Source of the DNA: Ignavibacterium sp.
GTDB taxonomy: Bacteria; Bacteroidota; Ignavibacteria; Ignavibacteriales; Ignavibacteriaceae
DNA: 64,000 nucleotides
Reading direction: 5' to 3'
Assembly: GCA_018335755.1 (NCBI GenBank)
Contig: JAGXRK010000051.1
Span: 1-64,000 of the forward strand
Below are positions 44,523 to 54,101 of the stretch, in pieces (within the stretch, counting starts at the first letter, position 1; each line of letters opens with the position of its first letter). The notes under the pieces were generated by a model. It was not told the origin of the DNA. It was given only the letters and a program-made list of their open reading frames with translations, and did not search any database. A program made the translations under genes and the position numbers.

Positions 44523-46628
44523 ATGAAAATTTTATCGATCCTATTCTTGTTACTTAATATTTTCTCTTTGTTAAATGCACAAACATTGGATTTGCCACCA
44601 CGTCCGGCTGATGCATTAACCGGAAGTGAATTCGCTCAACTTGTGTGGGATTTTTCTTTAACGGACCGAGAAAATGAAATTTATGCTCAGATAATGAGCG
44701 GCAACATACCTGATTTCCAGCGAAATTTGGTCCCGATTAATTTTAATCAGACTTTAGGCAGTGTGAATTATCAGGTTATATACTATGTGCTGCCGGATTA
44801 CGTTGCTGTGGGAAGTGATACAAATTATTTTCTTATTCCAATGACACCCATCCTTGCTCAAAAACTATGCAATAATTTACAATGCACTTTGCCCACACGA
44901 AAAATGGTAGATCAGATCTGGGGCAGTGCAACGGTAAAGCTAGCACCTGCCCCGATTTCACCTAGCCCGGCAATGACCACCGTTCCTGTGTTCTGGGAAC
45001 ACAACCAGATAGTGTGGCAGCAAAGACAGGCAGTAATACAATCACACCCATTGGGTGAGCTTGTTTCAGGAAATAAAAAAGATGTTGTTATTTCAAATCT
45101 GATCTATGGCAATCCGCCGCCGAACAGAGTTGTTATTTACGGCTGGCACTATCAAAACGGTACTCCAATTCAGCCTCTTTACAGCGGACATTCTGAAACA
45201 TATGTTGATTACAGCCACGGTATCAGATTAGTGCAGGATAGCATTACAATTAATGGGCAGCCGGCAAGCATAAAATCTATATTACAGAATGACTCTTTAT
45301 ATGCTCTGTTTAGTGATGAAGGCAGAATTCCTCAACCATATTATCCGCTAACTACTTCTTCAATAAATCCGCCAAAAGCATGGTGTGTTCTTTCAAATGG
45401 TGAAAATAGCTTAAAGCTAAAAATTCATAACGATCCTGAGGTGACACATTACTTAGTACATTTAAGTACAAACGGAACAAATTTTCCTAATTCTATTTTA
45501 CTGGATAAACAAAATCTTGTTATTACCGGCTTACATAGTGATTCTGTTTATTACATACGGCTTCAGGCTGTTGGTATCGATACAAGCAGCTTTTCAGAAG
45601 TGCTGGCAACTGTTCCGAATAACGCAGAAAAACAGGTTCTTATAGTAAACGGATTTGACCGCCCTTATGCCGGAAATACAAGGGACTTCATAAGAATGCA
45701 TGCTTCAGCTGTTAAAAATTATGGATATGATTTTGAATCTTCTTCTAATGAAGCAGTTACATACGGGCTGATAAATTTAAATGAATATGATATTGTCAGC
45801 TGGATACTGGGAACAGAAAGCACCGTGGACGAAACTTTCAGCACAGGTGAACAGAATTACGTTAGTTCGTACTTACAAAACGGAGGCGCTCTTTTTGTCT
45901 CAGGTTCAGAGATCGCCTGGGATCTGGATAACAGAGGCTCTGCTTCAGATAAAAATTTTTTTTGGAATTACTTAAAAACTGAATACATAGCCGATGCACC
46001 TAACAATCAATCAAATACATATTACACCGCAGAAGGAATTGCCGGTTCTGTTTTTAACGGAATAACAAATATTAGTTTTGATAATGGCGCACACGGAACT
46101 TACAACGTAAGCTGGCCGGATGTAATAAATGGTAAAAATGGTGGAATTAATGTATTAAAATACAGCGGTGTTTCTTCCCAGAACACTGCGGGTGTTGTTT
46201 ATAAAGGTTTATTTCCAGGTTCAACAACTAGCGGTGGATTGGTTTATTTCGGATTTCCGTTTGAAGCCATTTATCCGGAAAGCAAACGGTTTGACGTAAT
46301 GAACAAAGTGCTGGGGCTTTTAAGTGATTTGACCGATATTTCTGATAATACAAATCATCCGCCTCAGGAATATATTTTATATCAAAACTATCCCAACCCA
46401 TTTAACCCAAGCACCACGATTAGTTGGCAATCCCCCTTAGGCAGTCATCAAACATTAAAAGTTTATGATTTGCTGGGAAGGGAAGTTGCAACATTAGTTG
46501 ATGAGTACAAAAATGCAGGAAAATATGATGTTGTTTTCGATGCCTCTGAATTAAGCTCCGGTGTATATTACTATCGGCTGCAGACAGAAAATTATACGGC
46601 AGCTAATAAAATGATTATAACAAAATAA
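44523..46628 (+). CDS. T9SS-secreted protein with glutamine-amidotransferase-like domain
   Basis: A 701-residue exported protein. A signal peptide of about 20 residues (ends LNAQ) is followed by a first half with no recognised domain, a fibronectin-like module near 285-365, and a Rossmann-like domain from about 368 to 600. That domain starts KQVLIVNGFDRPYAGNTRDF and has GGALFVSGSEIAWDL, the type of fold seen in ThuA/class I amidotransferase-like parts of secreted amidases and xanthan lyases. No catalytic triad could be assigned. The type A T9SS domain (QNYPNPFNPSTTISW, final NKMIITK) ends the protein. Confidence 0.87.
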   Translation: MKILSILFLLLNIFSLLNAQTLDLPPRPADALTGSEFAQLVWDFSLTDRENEIYAQIMSGNIPDFQRNLVPINFNQTLGSVNYQVIYYVLPDYVAVGSDTNYFLIPMTPILAQKLCNNLQCTLPTRKMVDQIWGSATVKLAPAPISPSPAMTTVPVFWEHNQIVWQQRQAVIQSHPLGELVSGNKKDVVISNLIYGNPPPNRVVIYGWHYQNGTPIQPLYSGHSETYVDYSHGIRLVQDSITINGQPASIKSILQNDSLYALFSDEGRIPQPYYPLTTSSINPPKAWCVLSNGENSLKLKIHNDPEVTHYLVHLSTNGTNFPNSILLDKQNLVITGLHSDSVYYIRLQAVGIDTSSFSEVLATVPNNAEKQVLIVNGFDRPYAGNTRDFIRMHASAVKNYGYDFESSSNEAVTYGLINLNEYDIVSWILGTESTVDETFSTGEQNYVSSYLQNGGALFVSGSEIAWDLDNRGSASDKNFFWNYLKTEYIADAPNNQSNTYYTAEGIAGSVFNGITNISFDNGAHGTYNVSWPDVINGKNGGINVLKYSGVSSQNTAGVVYKGLFPGSTTSGGLVYFGFPFEAIYPESKRFDVMNKVLGLLSDLTDISDNTNHPPQEYILYQNYPNPFNPSTTISWQSPLGSHQTLKVYDLLGREVATLVDEYKNAGKYDVVFDASELSSGVYYYRLQTENYTAANKMIITK

Positions 46629-46720
46629 TATCAACCATATCTCGACGCACATCATTTTACATTCAGTTATTCTGAATGATGACCCGAAAATTAAATTTTT
46701 AAAAATTACCGGAGTAAAAG

Positions 46721-47272
46721 ATGTCCATAAAAATTATTGTTCTCTTAAAAATAATTCTGATATTGTTTTTGGTTTACGGCTGTAACACCAAAACAGAAAA
46801 TTACAGCAAGGACAATGACGAAACACAGCAACAAAATGAAACGGCAGTTAACGACACGACTCCGGGGGTTACCGGCATTGGTGGTATCTTTTTCCTTTCT
46901 GAAAACCCGAATGAAATAAAAAAGTGGTATGGTGATAATCTGAGATTAGAAATTGATGATTATGGTTCTGTATTCGAATTCAGAAATGCAAACAGACCCA
47001 ATGAGATAAATTATCTCAGATGGAGTCCTTTCCCTAAACAGAGTGGATATTTGCTACCATCTCAAAAAGCATATATGATAAATTACAGGGTACAGAATAT
47101 TGAAGGACTTGTATCCAGGTTAAAAGAAAATGGCGTTAAAATTCTTGATGATATTGTTTCCTATGAATATGGGAAGTTTGTTCACATTATGGATCCGGAA
47201 GGAAATAAGATAGAGCTATGGGAGCCTGTTGATAGTGTGCTAACTCACATGGGTGGTAAAACAACAAAGTAA
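46721..47272 (+). CDS. VOC-superfamily lipoprotein (glyoxalase-like)
   Basis: A 183-residue protein. The hydrophobic start ends in a lipobox FLVYGC (Cys 21), so it should be anchored in the envelope. Residues about 50-170 form a VOC domain: GIGGIFFLSENPNEIKKWYGD at the start and the metal-side ending FVHIMDPEGNKIELWEP. Most VOC enzymes are cytoplasmic; lipidation is unusual. The start is taken at the first ATG with a short leader. Its frame ends 16 bases before the preferred start of the DNA-glycosylase-like gene. Confidence 0.87.
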   Translation: MSIKIIVLLKIILILFLVYGCNTKTENYSKDNDETQQQNETAVNDTTPGVTGIGGIFFLSENPNEIKKWYGDNLRLEIDDYGSVFEFRNANRPNEINYLRWSPFPKQSGYLLPSQKAYMINYRVQNIEGLVSRLKENGVKILDDIVSYEYGKFVHIMDPEGNKIELWEPVDSVLTHMGGKTTK

Positions 47273-47288
47273 TCTCTATGTCGACAAA

Positions 47289-47951
47289 ATGTCATTTTCA
47301 ACAAAAGCAAAAAAGTATTTTCTAAATTTAAGAACCCCCAGCATACTTACCAATGGTATTGAGGTTATCAATCCATACAAGTTGCCGGATGTAAGGAAAG
47401 CTGTGGGGAATTTTTATAATAAGTTTTACAACGATGATAAAAAGCGTATTTATATGATTGGGATCAATCCGGGAAGGTTTGGCGGTGGTCTTACGGGTAT
47501 TGCTTTTACCGATCCGGCGGCACTTAGAGAACATTGCGGCATTGAGAATAGCCTGGGTGAAAGAAAAGAACTTTCAAGCAAATTTATATATGAGATGATA
47601 GCCGCTTTTGGGGGTGTGGAAGAGTATTTTTCAAAAGTATTTATGACTGCACTATTTCCCCTGGCACTAACACATCGCGGTAGGAACTTTAATTATTACG
47701 ATGATAAAAAACTATTTAACTCATTAAAGCCCGAAATAAAAAAATCTCTTGAAACTCAAATTCTTTTTGGTTCAAAAAAAGAAAAAGTTGTTATTTTAGG
47801 TAAAAAGAATGCGGAATATTTCCGATTAATTAATGATGAGCTGAAGTTTTTCGTAAAAATAATTGTTCTTAATCATCCTAGATTTATTATGCAATACCGG
47901 CAGCGGTCCATGAAAGATTATGTTAATAGTTATATCCGGGCTATTAATTAA
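47289..47951 (+). CDS. SMUG2-like uracil-DNA glycosylase superfamily protein (DUF4918)
   Basis: A 220-residue protein read from the ATG at 47289 (MSFSTKAKKYFLNL); a start at 47253 would overlap the upstream gene by 20 bases and adds residues without similarity. The UDG fold is seen in IGINPGRFGGGLTGIAFTDP near 60-80 (motif A position) and the ending LNHPRFIMQYR near 195 (motif B, HPRF). This places it with the DUF4918/SMUG2-type family that removes uracil or damaged bases from DNA. The catalytic residue differs among subfamilies and was not verified. Confidence 0.8.
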   Translation: MSFSTKAKKYFLNLRTPSILTNGIEVINPYKLPDVRKAVGNFYNKFYNDDKKRIYMIGINPGRFGGGLTGIAFTDPAALREHCGIENSLGERKELSSKFIYEMIAAFGGVEEYFSKVFMTALFPLALTHRGRNFNYYDDKKLFNSLKPEIKKSLETQILFGSKKEKVVILGKKNAEYFRLINDELKFFVKIIVLNHPRFIMQYRQRSMKDYVNSYIRAIN

Positions 47952-48049
47952 ATTCTAAATGGACTGTGGAAATATTTAATAATGATTTCCTGAAGTAATA
48001 ATATTTTTATGTTTATTTTGTGATTTTCACAGAAAAAAATTATAAACCA

Positions 48050-48355
48050 ATGACAGCTAAAACAAAAAAGAAGATTTCTAAAAAACCTGGCCGCAACAAT
48101 AAATATTATCTTAAAAACAGGAGAGCAATTCTTGAACAATTAAAGGAAAAATATAAAAAAGATAAAAAATTCAGGGCTAAGGTAAAAAAGTATTACTCTG
48201 AAAAATACCATACTGATGAAGAGTATCATAAAAAAACTCTGGAGGCAGCTCGAAACAGATATCATACTGATCCGGAATACCGGCAAAAAACAATTGAGAG
48301 AACCAGAAAGCGACATGCAATGCTAAGACGGTCAGCAAAATCTAAAAAACGATGA
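48050..48355 (+). CDS. Very basic repeat protein, function unknown
   Basis: A 101-residue protein read from ATG at 48050 (upstream in-frame residues lack support). It is rich in Lys, Arg and His. The middle has two copies of a motif of the form YHTDxEYxxKTxExxRxR (starting near residues 48 and 65), and the rest is basic helical sequence. Such repeats are typical of nucleic-acid-binding tails in phage and bacterial proteins, but no family is certain. Its stop overlaps the start of the Cys-cluster gene by four bases (ATGA), so the two proteins are probably made together. Confidence 0.7.
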   Translation: MTAKTKKKISKKPGRNNKYYLKNRRAILEQLKEKYKKDKKFRAKVKKYYSEKYHTDEEYHKKTLEAARNRYHTDPEYRQKTIERTRKRHAMLRRSAKSKKR

Positions 48356-49125
48356 ATAAACTTATCCCCGGAATATTTAACTATTGCGACCGCTGGTGTG
48401 AAAAATGCGATTATAGAGACAGGTGCCGCTTGTATCAAACAGAAACCGAACGAAATATTCAGCACATTTTAAATGATGAAGATCCGAATGATCCCGAAAT
48501 AGTTGCACGTGATATCAAAGAATCTCTTGAAGATACTCTGGCAATGCTCGAAGCACAAATGGAAATAGAGGGAGTTTCCAAAGAAGACCTTGAAGATTTT
48601 GAAGATGAAGATTCTAAATATTTTATTGATGATTTTGATGATGAACAAGGCGAGGTAACTGAGTCCGGACAAATTGTGAGGACTCCCCACCCGTTGTCTT
48701 TGCTTGCAGACGATTTCTTTAAAAATGTCATGGCTTACTTTGATAAGAAGAAACCCTCTTTTTACCAAAACTCAGAAGATGATGAGCCGGTTAATGATCC
48801 GATTTATGAAGAGTTGAAAATTTTAATGTGGTATTCCCCGCAAATTGCCGTTAAGACAAGAATGTGTGCCGGCAGCAAGGCTAAAATAGAAGACGTGAAA
48901 GATAAAGATGAAATAGAATTTGAAACTGAAATGATGAATGTAAACTCCCGGATTGCTTTTACCGGCTTAGAAAAGTGTTTAACCAGTCTTCAAAAAATTT
49001 ATAATGTGGAGATTGATTTTCAGGATGATGTGCTTTCGCTGCTTGCTTTAATAAAAAAGATGAAGGTTGATTTCGCCGCAGAGTTTCCTGCGGTTCATAC
49101 TTTTAAAAGACCGTATTTCGACTGA
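48352..49125 (+). CDS. Acidic protein with N-terminal cysteine cluster, unknown function
   Basis: A 257-residue protein. C12-x3-C16-x2-C19-x5-C25 near the N-terminus (YCDRWCEKCDYRDRCRLYQ) looks like a zinc or iron-sulfur site. The rest is acidic and helical (EDFEDEDSKYFIDDFDDEQ near 80-100) with a conserved-looking C-terminal half (AVKTRMCAGSKAKIED near 162). No catalytic motif is visible. It overlaps the basic protein by four bases: the two opposite charges and tight coupling suggest they form a pair. The family is a guess; it may be Bacteroidota-wide. Confidence 0.75.
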   Translation: MNKLIPGIFNYCDRWCEKCDYRDRCRLYQTETERNIQHILNDEDPNDPEIVARDIKESLEDTLAMLEAQMEIEGVSKEDLEDFEDEDSKYFIDDFDDEQGEVTESGQIVRTPHPLSLLADDFFKNVMAYFDKKKPSFYQNSEDDEPVNDPIYEELKILMWYSPQIAVKTRMCAGSKAKIEDVKDKDEIEFETEMMNVNSRIAFTGLEKCLTSLQKIYNVEIDFQDDVLSLLALIKKMKVDFAAEFPAVHTFKRPYFD

Positions 49126-49158
49126 CGGATGTAATGACGTAGTACTATTAAAATGGTT

Positions 49159-49194
49159 GAGTGAATGATTGGCTGGTTGGCTCAATCATTACTC
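49159..49194. terminator. Hairpin between convergent genes
   Basis: GAGTGAATGATTG (49159-49171) pairs with CAATCATTACTC (49183-49194) with one bulge. It lies between the stops of the Cys-cluster gene and the desaturase gene. Confidence 0.55.
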
Positions 49195-49237
49195 TTTTGC
49201 TGGGCTTTACCCGCTGTTTTGCATTTTTACATACTCA

Positions 49238-50236
49238 TCATACCTCAAATGACAGAATCCTGTTATAAATAAAATCAAAAGAAAAGGTTTTGCTTGTTGT
49301 TTTCTTCTCAAGGTACTCGGCAATCTTTTTTAGTCGCTGCGGTACAGAAAGAATTTTTTCCTGTGCTTTAGCGGCAGCTTCATCCAGCCCTGTCATTAAT
49401 TCAATCTCCCAGAACTTAATTGCTTCCTCAACTATGTGTTTATAATCCCAGGGACTGTAAATTCCAACACGCCTTACAACATCTGCCATCTCCCGGAAGT
49501 TAGGCATTGAAATACCGGGCATATCAATAGCCGGCATTATGGCTGCTGCTGATTGAAGTGCTTTTGAGGGATCTATTTTTAATATTTCTTTAAATACATT
49601 CCTGTAAAAAGTATAATGCTTCGCTTCATCTGCAGCAACACTGTTCAGAATACCATTAAGCAATGGCTCATTCTCGCCGGCAAGGTTTCCGGTGTTCTTA
49701 TGTGATATCTGTGTTGCCCTTTCTTGTAAAGTAGTATAAACAAAAACTTTATATGGGTCTTTATCCCAATCCGGATTAAAGCCGGATTCCTGGTAGTGAT
49801 ACTGCATCATTTCAATCTGTTTAAAGTCGAACAGTCTGCTATCCCGGGCATAATCTCTTAATACGCCGCCGTGCCTGTCTTCCTCTGCTGTCCACATATT
49901 ATTCCATTTAGCCCAAAAACTTTCATCACCAAGATGCTTTGCAATTATTCTGTGAAAATGCGGAAGACCCTCCTCGGTTAAAAGATTAATTGCAACTGCA
50001 ACCCTTACTGAATCCGGCAAACCGCGGACACGCTCTCTTAACTTTAAAGTATTATTTTCCTGGTCATCATTCATCTTTTCATCGGCGGGCAGAAAATCAC
50101 TTGAGAACCACAATTTCCTTTTAGAAAGGTGAGCGTCTATCAAGTCTTTCACTTTATCTTCAAGATGGTTAAGAATTTCTGTTTTGGCTGATATTTCTGA
50201 TTTACCATTTTCTCCCGGTGAAATTATAATATTCAT
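49238..50236 (-). CDS. Acyl-[acyl-carrier-protein] desaturase
   Basis: A 332-residue soluble di-iron enzyme that puts a double bond into acyl-ACP using O2 and ferredoxin electrons. Diiron ligands are expected in LLTEEGLPHFH (near 86), AEEDRHGG (near 117) and ADEAKHYTFYR (near 205), the E / ExxH / DExxH arrangement of FA_desaturase_2. Length fits plant-type stearoyl-ACP desaturases. The family needs oxygen, which hints at an at least facultatively aerobic host. A ferredoxin at 3677-3976 could be its donor, but they are not adjacent. Confidence 0.92.
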   Translation of the reverse strand: MNIIISPGENGKSEISAKTEILNHLEDKVKDLIDAHLSKRKLWFSSDFLPADEKMNDDQENNTLKLRERVRGLPDSVRVAVAINLLTEEGLPHFHRIIAKHLGDESFWAKWNNMWTAEEDRHGGVLRDYARDSRLFDFKQIEMMQYHYQESGFNPDWDKDPYKVFVYTTLQERATQISHKNTGNLAGENEPLLNGILNSVAADEAKHYTFYRNVFKEILKIDPSKALQSAAAIMPAIDMPGISMPNFREMADVVRRVGIYSPWDYKHIVEEAIKFWEIELMTGLDEAAAKAQEKILSVPQRLKKIAEYLEKKTTSKTFSFDFIYNRILSFEV

Positions 50237-50463
50237 TATTATCCTTATATTTTACTATTTATAACTCAAACAAAATTATTAAGTGGAAAGTTTTATGCTG
50301 CAAATGCTCAAAATAACGATGTTTATTTTTTAACATAAAGATTGCGGTCTTTTCATCAAAATAATTAAAGGTCAAATCAGCGCGCATAAATGTAATATTA
50401 TTGTAAAAGTTGTGTGTTTGATTCATTTTTACTTAAAACTAATTCTAATTTTATCCTGCAGCA

Positions 50464-51027
50464 ATGAACATTGGCAAAACACTTTACTTAACGGACAAAA
50501 AAGGGTTCCGTAAATGGTTAAAGCAAAACCATAAAACAGAAAAAGAAATCTGGCTGATCTTCTATAGAAAAGATTCCGGTAAACCCCGGCTTCCCTATGT
50601 TGATGCAGTTGAAGAAGCACTTTGTTTCGGTTGGATCGATAGTATAGTTAAGAAAATTGATGATGAGAAATTTGCCCAAAGATTTTCTCCACGGAAAAAG
50701 AATAGTGTTCTTTCTGGCCTCAACAAAGAGCGGATAAAAAGATTAATCAAACAAAAGAAAATGACTGCTGCCGGATTAAAAGCAATTAGTCATGCTTTTA
50801 ATAATTCTCACTTAAATGAGGAGTTCAGCGTGCCTGCTGATATTCTGAAAGAACTTAAAGCCGGCAAATCAATATGGAAAAATTTTCAGGCATTTCCCGA
50901 ATCCTACAAACGTATAAGAATCGGCTGGATATCTTCGGCGCGAAGCAGACCGGATATCTTTAAAACAAGATTAAATTACTTTTTAAAAATGACTGAAAAG
51001 AATAAAATGTACGGAATGGTTAAATGA
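50464..51027 (+). CDS. YdeI/OmpD-associated family protein
   Basis: A 187-residue cytoplasmic protein with the family landmarks FRKWLKQNHKTEKEIWLIFYRK near residues 18-38, EALCFGWIDSIVKKID near 52, and the C-terminal RIRIGWISSARSRPDIFKTR near 156 (each quoted in part). Members have been linked to bacteriocin or cationic peptide resistance, though the mechanism is not known. The ATG at 50464 follows GCAGCA without a clear ribosome site. Confidence 0.92.
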   Translation: MNIGKTLYLTDKKGFRKWLKQNHKTEKEIWLIFYRKDSGKPRLPYVDAVEEALCFGWIDSIVKKIDDEKFAQRFSPRKKNSVLSGLNKERIKRLIKQKKMTAAGLKAISHAFNNSHLNEEFSVPADILKELKAGKSIWKNFQAFPESYKRIRIGWISSARSRPDIFKTRLNYFLKMTEKNKMYGMVK

Positions 51028-51164
51028 ATCCTTTCGTACTAAAAGGGTTGATTTTTCTTAATATTAGCTTTTTAGTTTTCTCATCTTAGTAAACGCTATT
51101 ATTATAACGTTAAGATGTTTTAAGTAAAATTATAATAAGCTATTTTACATTAGTTATTCATATA

Positions 51165-51941
51165 ATGAAAACAAAACTTTCGCCGGTTGTTGGATCAACA
51201 ATAATTATTATAACTTTTTTGATTGCTTTTTACGGTAAAAGAATCGCGAATAATTATTTTGACTTCTCACTATCAAATCCTATACTTTATACTTTTTATT
51301 TTTATTCCTGGTGGTTGTTACCCACAATCTTTGCTATCAGCTGTCTCTATGGTTTCCGTAATGTAATAAAAGAAGCGGGGTTACAAAAAAATCCTGTATC
51401 GGGATTGGTTTTTGCTCTTGTTACTGTATCTCCGATGTTCATTAGTTCGGCAATTATCGGAAATATTAGTGGGGATCTAGATTTAGGTATTCTGATTCGC
51501 TCTTCGTTGATAGCTGGATTTATGGAAGAATACCTTTTCAGAGGTTTTTTATTCGGAATATTATTTAGAAAATTTCTATGGGGATTTATTCCTTCAGCTG
51601 TTTTGGGTGCTTTTTTCTTTGGGTTAGGACATATTTATCAGGGTAACCACTTTTTTGAAACTATGGGCATTTTCTTAATTACTTCAATGGGGGCTCTTTG
51701 GTTTGCCTGGTTATATATTGAGTGGAATGAAAATTTATGGGTGCCTGTATTTCTTCACGTTTTTATGAACTTATCCTGGGGATTATTTGATATAAGCAAC
51801 AACGCTTTGGGAGATGTTTATGCAAATATTTTCAGGATTTTAACAATAACTCTGACAATTGTAATAACAGTTTTCTATAATAAAAATCGAGGGTTAAAAA
51901 TTAAAAAGGGGCACTTAATCATACACTATAACAAAAACTAA
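51165..51941 (+). CDS. CPBP-family intramembrane metalloprotease
   Basis: A 258-residue membrane protein with about eight hydrophobic segments. The CPBP (Abi/CAAX protease) motifs are present: EEYLFRG with EExxxR near 121-126, FFGLGHIYQG with His near 154, and FLHVFMNLSW near 199 for the third motif. Members cut transmembrane substrates or modify prenylated peptides. The C-terminus is basic. No partner is evident. Confidence 0.9.
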   Translation: MKTKLSPVVGSTIIIITFLIAFYGKRIANNYFDFSLSNPILYTFYFYSWWLLPTIFAISCLYGFRNVIKEAGLQKNPVSGLVFALVTVSPMFISSAIIGNISGDLDLGILIRSSLIAGFMEEYLFRGFLFGILFRKFLWGFIPSAVLGAFFFGLGHIYQGNHFFETMGIFLITSMGALWFAWLYIEWNENLWVPVFLHVFMNLSWGLFDISNNALGDVYANIFRILTITLTIVITVFYNKNRGLKIKKGHLIIHYNKN

Positions 51942-52020
51942 ATTCAATAATTATCCGAAGGGGTAGTTAATTTATCGCTTAAATCTTCCTGTAATTATTT
52001 TTCTTAGTTTACTCTTAACA

Positions 52021-52216
52021 CAACTTTTCCGCCTGATAAAGTGGCAGGAAGAACCCGTCTTCCATCTATAATTAAGCTTTCGGCAGTAAGTTTAGAGTGG
52101 CGCTGTAGATAATATCAACTATAACATCAGCACCGTAATTGTTTGTGAACTTTAAGTCTTAATCTTTGAAGTTTTAAGATTTCTAATCAATTGTTAAATC
52201 TGCTCCAAGTTCTTTA
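52021..52216 (-). pseudogene. Decayed partial copy of quinone oxidoreductase gene
   Basis: This stretch matches 56305-56502 along its whole length with point changes and small indels. Shared blocks include CGCCTGATAAAGTGGCA, ATCAGCACCGTAATTG and AATCAATTGTTAAATCTG. It corresponds to about residues 182-247 of the intact 329-residue enzyme, i.e. part of the cofactor-binding domain. Stops are present and neither end of the gene is kept. It ends exactly at the stop codon of ywbE. Confidence 0.85.
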
Positions 52217-52408
52217 ATCTGAAATTTCCTTAACACGTCCTACTTCGCCGGTTTGAAGCCGGACTTTTATTCCATACGGATGCCTGGAAGTTTTTGTAAG
52301 AATGTCTTTCACATATCCCTCTGTTATGTTTCCCGATCTCTGATCTTCCTTTAAAACTATTTTTACAAATAAACCAGGCTTTATTTCACTGCGTTTTATT
52401 TTATTCAT
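52214..52408 (-). CDS. ywbE: YwbE-family small protein
   Basis: A 64-residue protein whose whole sequence fits the YwbE/DUF2196 family (RSEIKPGLFVKIVLKEDQR then GYVKDILTKTS and RHPYGIKVRLQTGEVGRV). The fold is a small beta-barrel of unknown function. Its ATG overlaps the stop of the RNA helicase gene (TAATG), so it is coupled to it and may assist it. Its stop sits at the edge of a pseudogene fragment. Confidence 0.92.
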   Translation of the reverse strand: MNKIKRSEIKPGLFVKIVLKEDQRSGNITEGYVKDILTKTSRHPYGIKVRLQTGEVGRVKEISD

Positions 52409-53703
52409 TACTCTGTTTTTTTCTTTTTAAAGCTGCTGGATTTTCTAACCCATCGCTTTTTATTTTCCTTTAGCAAACCGAATGACTTCTGTTTTTGGAA
52501 AGATCTGAAATTCTTTAAAGGAATTTCAACAATACTGTTTTCCGCCTCGTCCGATTTGTACGGATGATCATCAATAACGGTAATGGGCGTTTTTATCAGC
52601 TTGTTAATTTCCTTAAGATAATATCTCTCCTCTGTATCACAAAAGGAAAGTGCCGTTCCGCCGAGACCAGCTCTGCCGGTACGTCCGATACGGTGAATAT
52701 AGGTTTCCGAAAAATCGGGCATATCGAAATTAAATACGTGAGAAAGTTTTTCAATATCTATTCCTCGTGCAGCAATATCTGTAGCAACAAGCACCCTTGT
52801 GCGCGTCGATTTAAAATTATTTAATGCCCGCTGCCTTGCCTGCTGCGATTTATTTCCATGAATAGCATCAGTATTGATCTTGGCATTATTTAAATAACGG
52901 GTAACTATATCTGCTCCCCTTTTCGTGCGTGTAAATACTAGTGCAGAAGGAATGTTTTCATTTTTCAGTAGATGAATAAGAAGTTTCTTTTTATCGGGTC
53001 TTGCAACAAAGTAAACCGCCTGCTTAATTACCTCAACTGTTGTTGATTGCGGTGTGATTTCTATTTTTACCGGATTGTTCAATATTGTGTTGGCAAGTTT
53101 TAGAATTTCTGTGGGCATTGTTGCGGAGAAAAAGAGAGACTGCCGTTTTGCCGGAATCAGCGCAATTATTTTTTTTACATCGTTAAGAAATCCCATATCA
53201 AGCATCCTGTCTGCTTCATCAAGTACAAGTATCTTTATATGCGAAAGATCAATAAACTTCTGGTTTATCAAGTCAAGCAGTCTGCCCGGAGTAGCAATGA
53301 GAATATCAACGCCCTGTTTCAATTTGGTTGTTTGGGCGAACTGAGAAACACCGCCATACACAACTGTGTTTTTCAACCCTGTGTGTCTTCCGTAGGCGCT
53401 AAAACTTTCGCTTACCTGCAGTGCAAGCTCTCTTGTAGGTGTAACAACCAGTGCGCTTATCTTTGTTCTTTCGCTGTTAGGGTGGAATTCTTTTGTTGTT
53501 TCACTCCCTTCATTTAGTATTTGTAAGATGGGAATTGCGAATGCGGCTGTTTTACCCGTGCCTGTTTGGGCACAACCAAGAAGGTCTTTTCTTTCCAATA
53601 TCACTGGAATAGCCCGCTGTTGAATGGGTGTGGGTATTGTATAACCTTCACTTGTTAATGCCGCTTGTATCGGCTTAATTATTTTTAGATTGTTGAATGA
53701 CAT
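52408..53703 (-). CDS. rhlE: DEAD-box RNA helicase, RhlE-like
   Basis: A 431-residue ATP-dependent RNA helicase. In order: the Q motif region PTPIQQRAIP (about 24), Walker A AQTGTGKT (about 42-49), PTRELALQ near 93, DEAD in VLDEADRMLD near 160, SAT near 192, and the C-terminal HRIGRTGRAG near 337. A basic tail follows (KKRWVRKSSSFKKKK). Family relatives act in cold adaptation, rRNA maturation or mRNA decay. Its stop overlaps the start of ywbE by one base. Confidence 0.94.
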   Translation of the reverse strand: MSFNNLKIIKPIQAALTSEGYTIPTPIQQRAIPVILERKDLLGCAQTGTGKTAAFAIPILQILNEGSETTKEFHPNSERTKISALVVTPTRELALQVSESFSAYGRHTGLKNTVVYGGVSQFAQTTKLKQGVDILIATPGRLLDLINQKFIDLSHIKILVLDEADRMLDMGFLNDVKKIIALIPAKRQSLFFSATMPTEILKLANTILNNPVKIEITPQSTTVEVIKQAVYFVARPDKKKLLIHLLKNENIPSALVFTRTKRGADIVTRYLNNAKINTDAIHGNKSQQARQRALNNFKSTRTRVLVATDIAARGIDIEKLSHVFNFDMPDFSETYIHRIGRTGRAGLGGTALSFCDTEERYYLKEINKLIKTPITVIDDHPYKSDEAENSIVEIPLKNFRSFQKQKSFGLLKENKKRWVRKSSSFKKKKTE

Positions 53704-54101
53704 ATTGCTTTCTGTATTTATCCAACCTAAAGCAAGGCCGGAACCTGATGATTTGCCGGTAAAATATTTAGTGTTTTTACACGACGTTTTTTTGAATATC
53801 GATTTATTATAAATTGCAATCAGAAGGGAAATTGAATGAGGGTTACGTTTGGTAAAGCCATATCCGAAGTATAGCTTCGGAGAATTTCCATAAAAATTAC
53901 GCCCGCTAAACTACACTATTAAAACCATACATCAAAAGGGCTAAACCTTCCCTGTGATATAGAAAAACGCTTGTTTACAAGGTATATTCTGATTAATGGT
54001 CTGCTTTAAGATGATATCAATCCAAACTTTATTCTCTCATATCGGAAGAATCTATGCTTTATATTTGCTGATCATTAAATAGAATATAATTTAAAAACAC
54101 T
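53704..54101. other. Divergent intergenic region, 398 bases
   Basis: It separates divergent rhlE and uup. No coding frame stands out. A short hairpin CCGAAG/CTTCGG lies at 53864-53880. A -7 promoter element for uup lies at 54060-54067. Nothing else is recognised. Confidence 0.45.
54060..54067 (+). promoter_or_regulatory. TAnnTTTG-type -7 element upstream of uup
   Basis: TATATTTG ends 34 bases before the uup start codon. No TTG at about 20 bases further upstream was found, so only half of the Bacteroidota promoter pattern is supported. Confidence 0.35.

Noticed and set aside
46660..46678. CATTCAG/CTGAATG hairpin after the T9SS gene as terminator
   Set aside because: The stem is only seven bases and no T run follows, so a terminator is not supported.
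48459..48768. Ser-rich antisense open frames
   Set aside because: They mirror the acidic stretch of the Cys-cluster gene and have no support.
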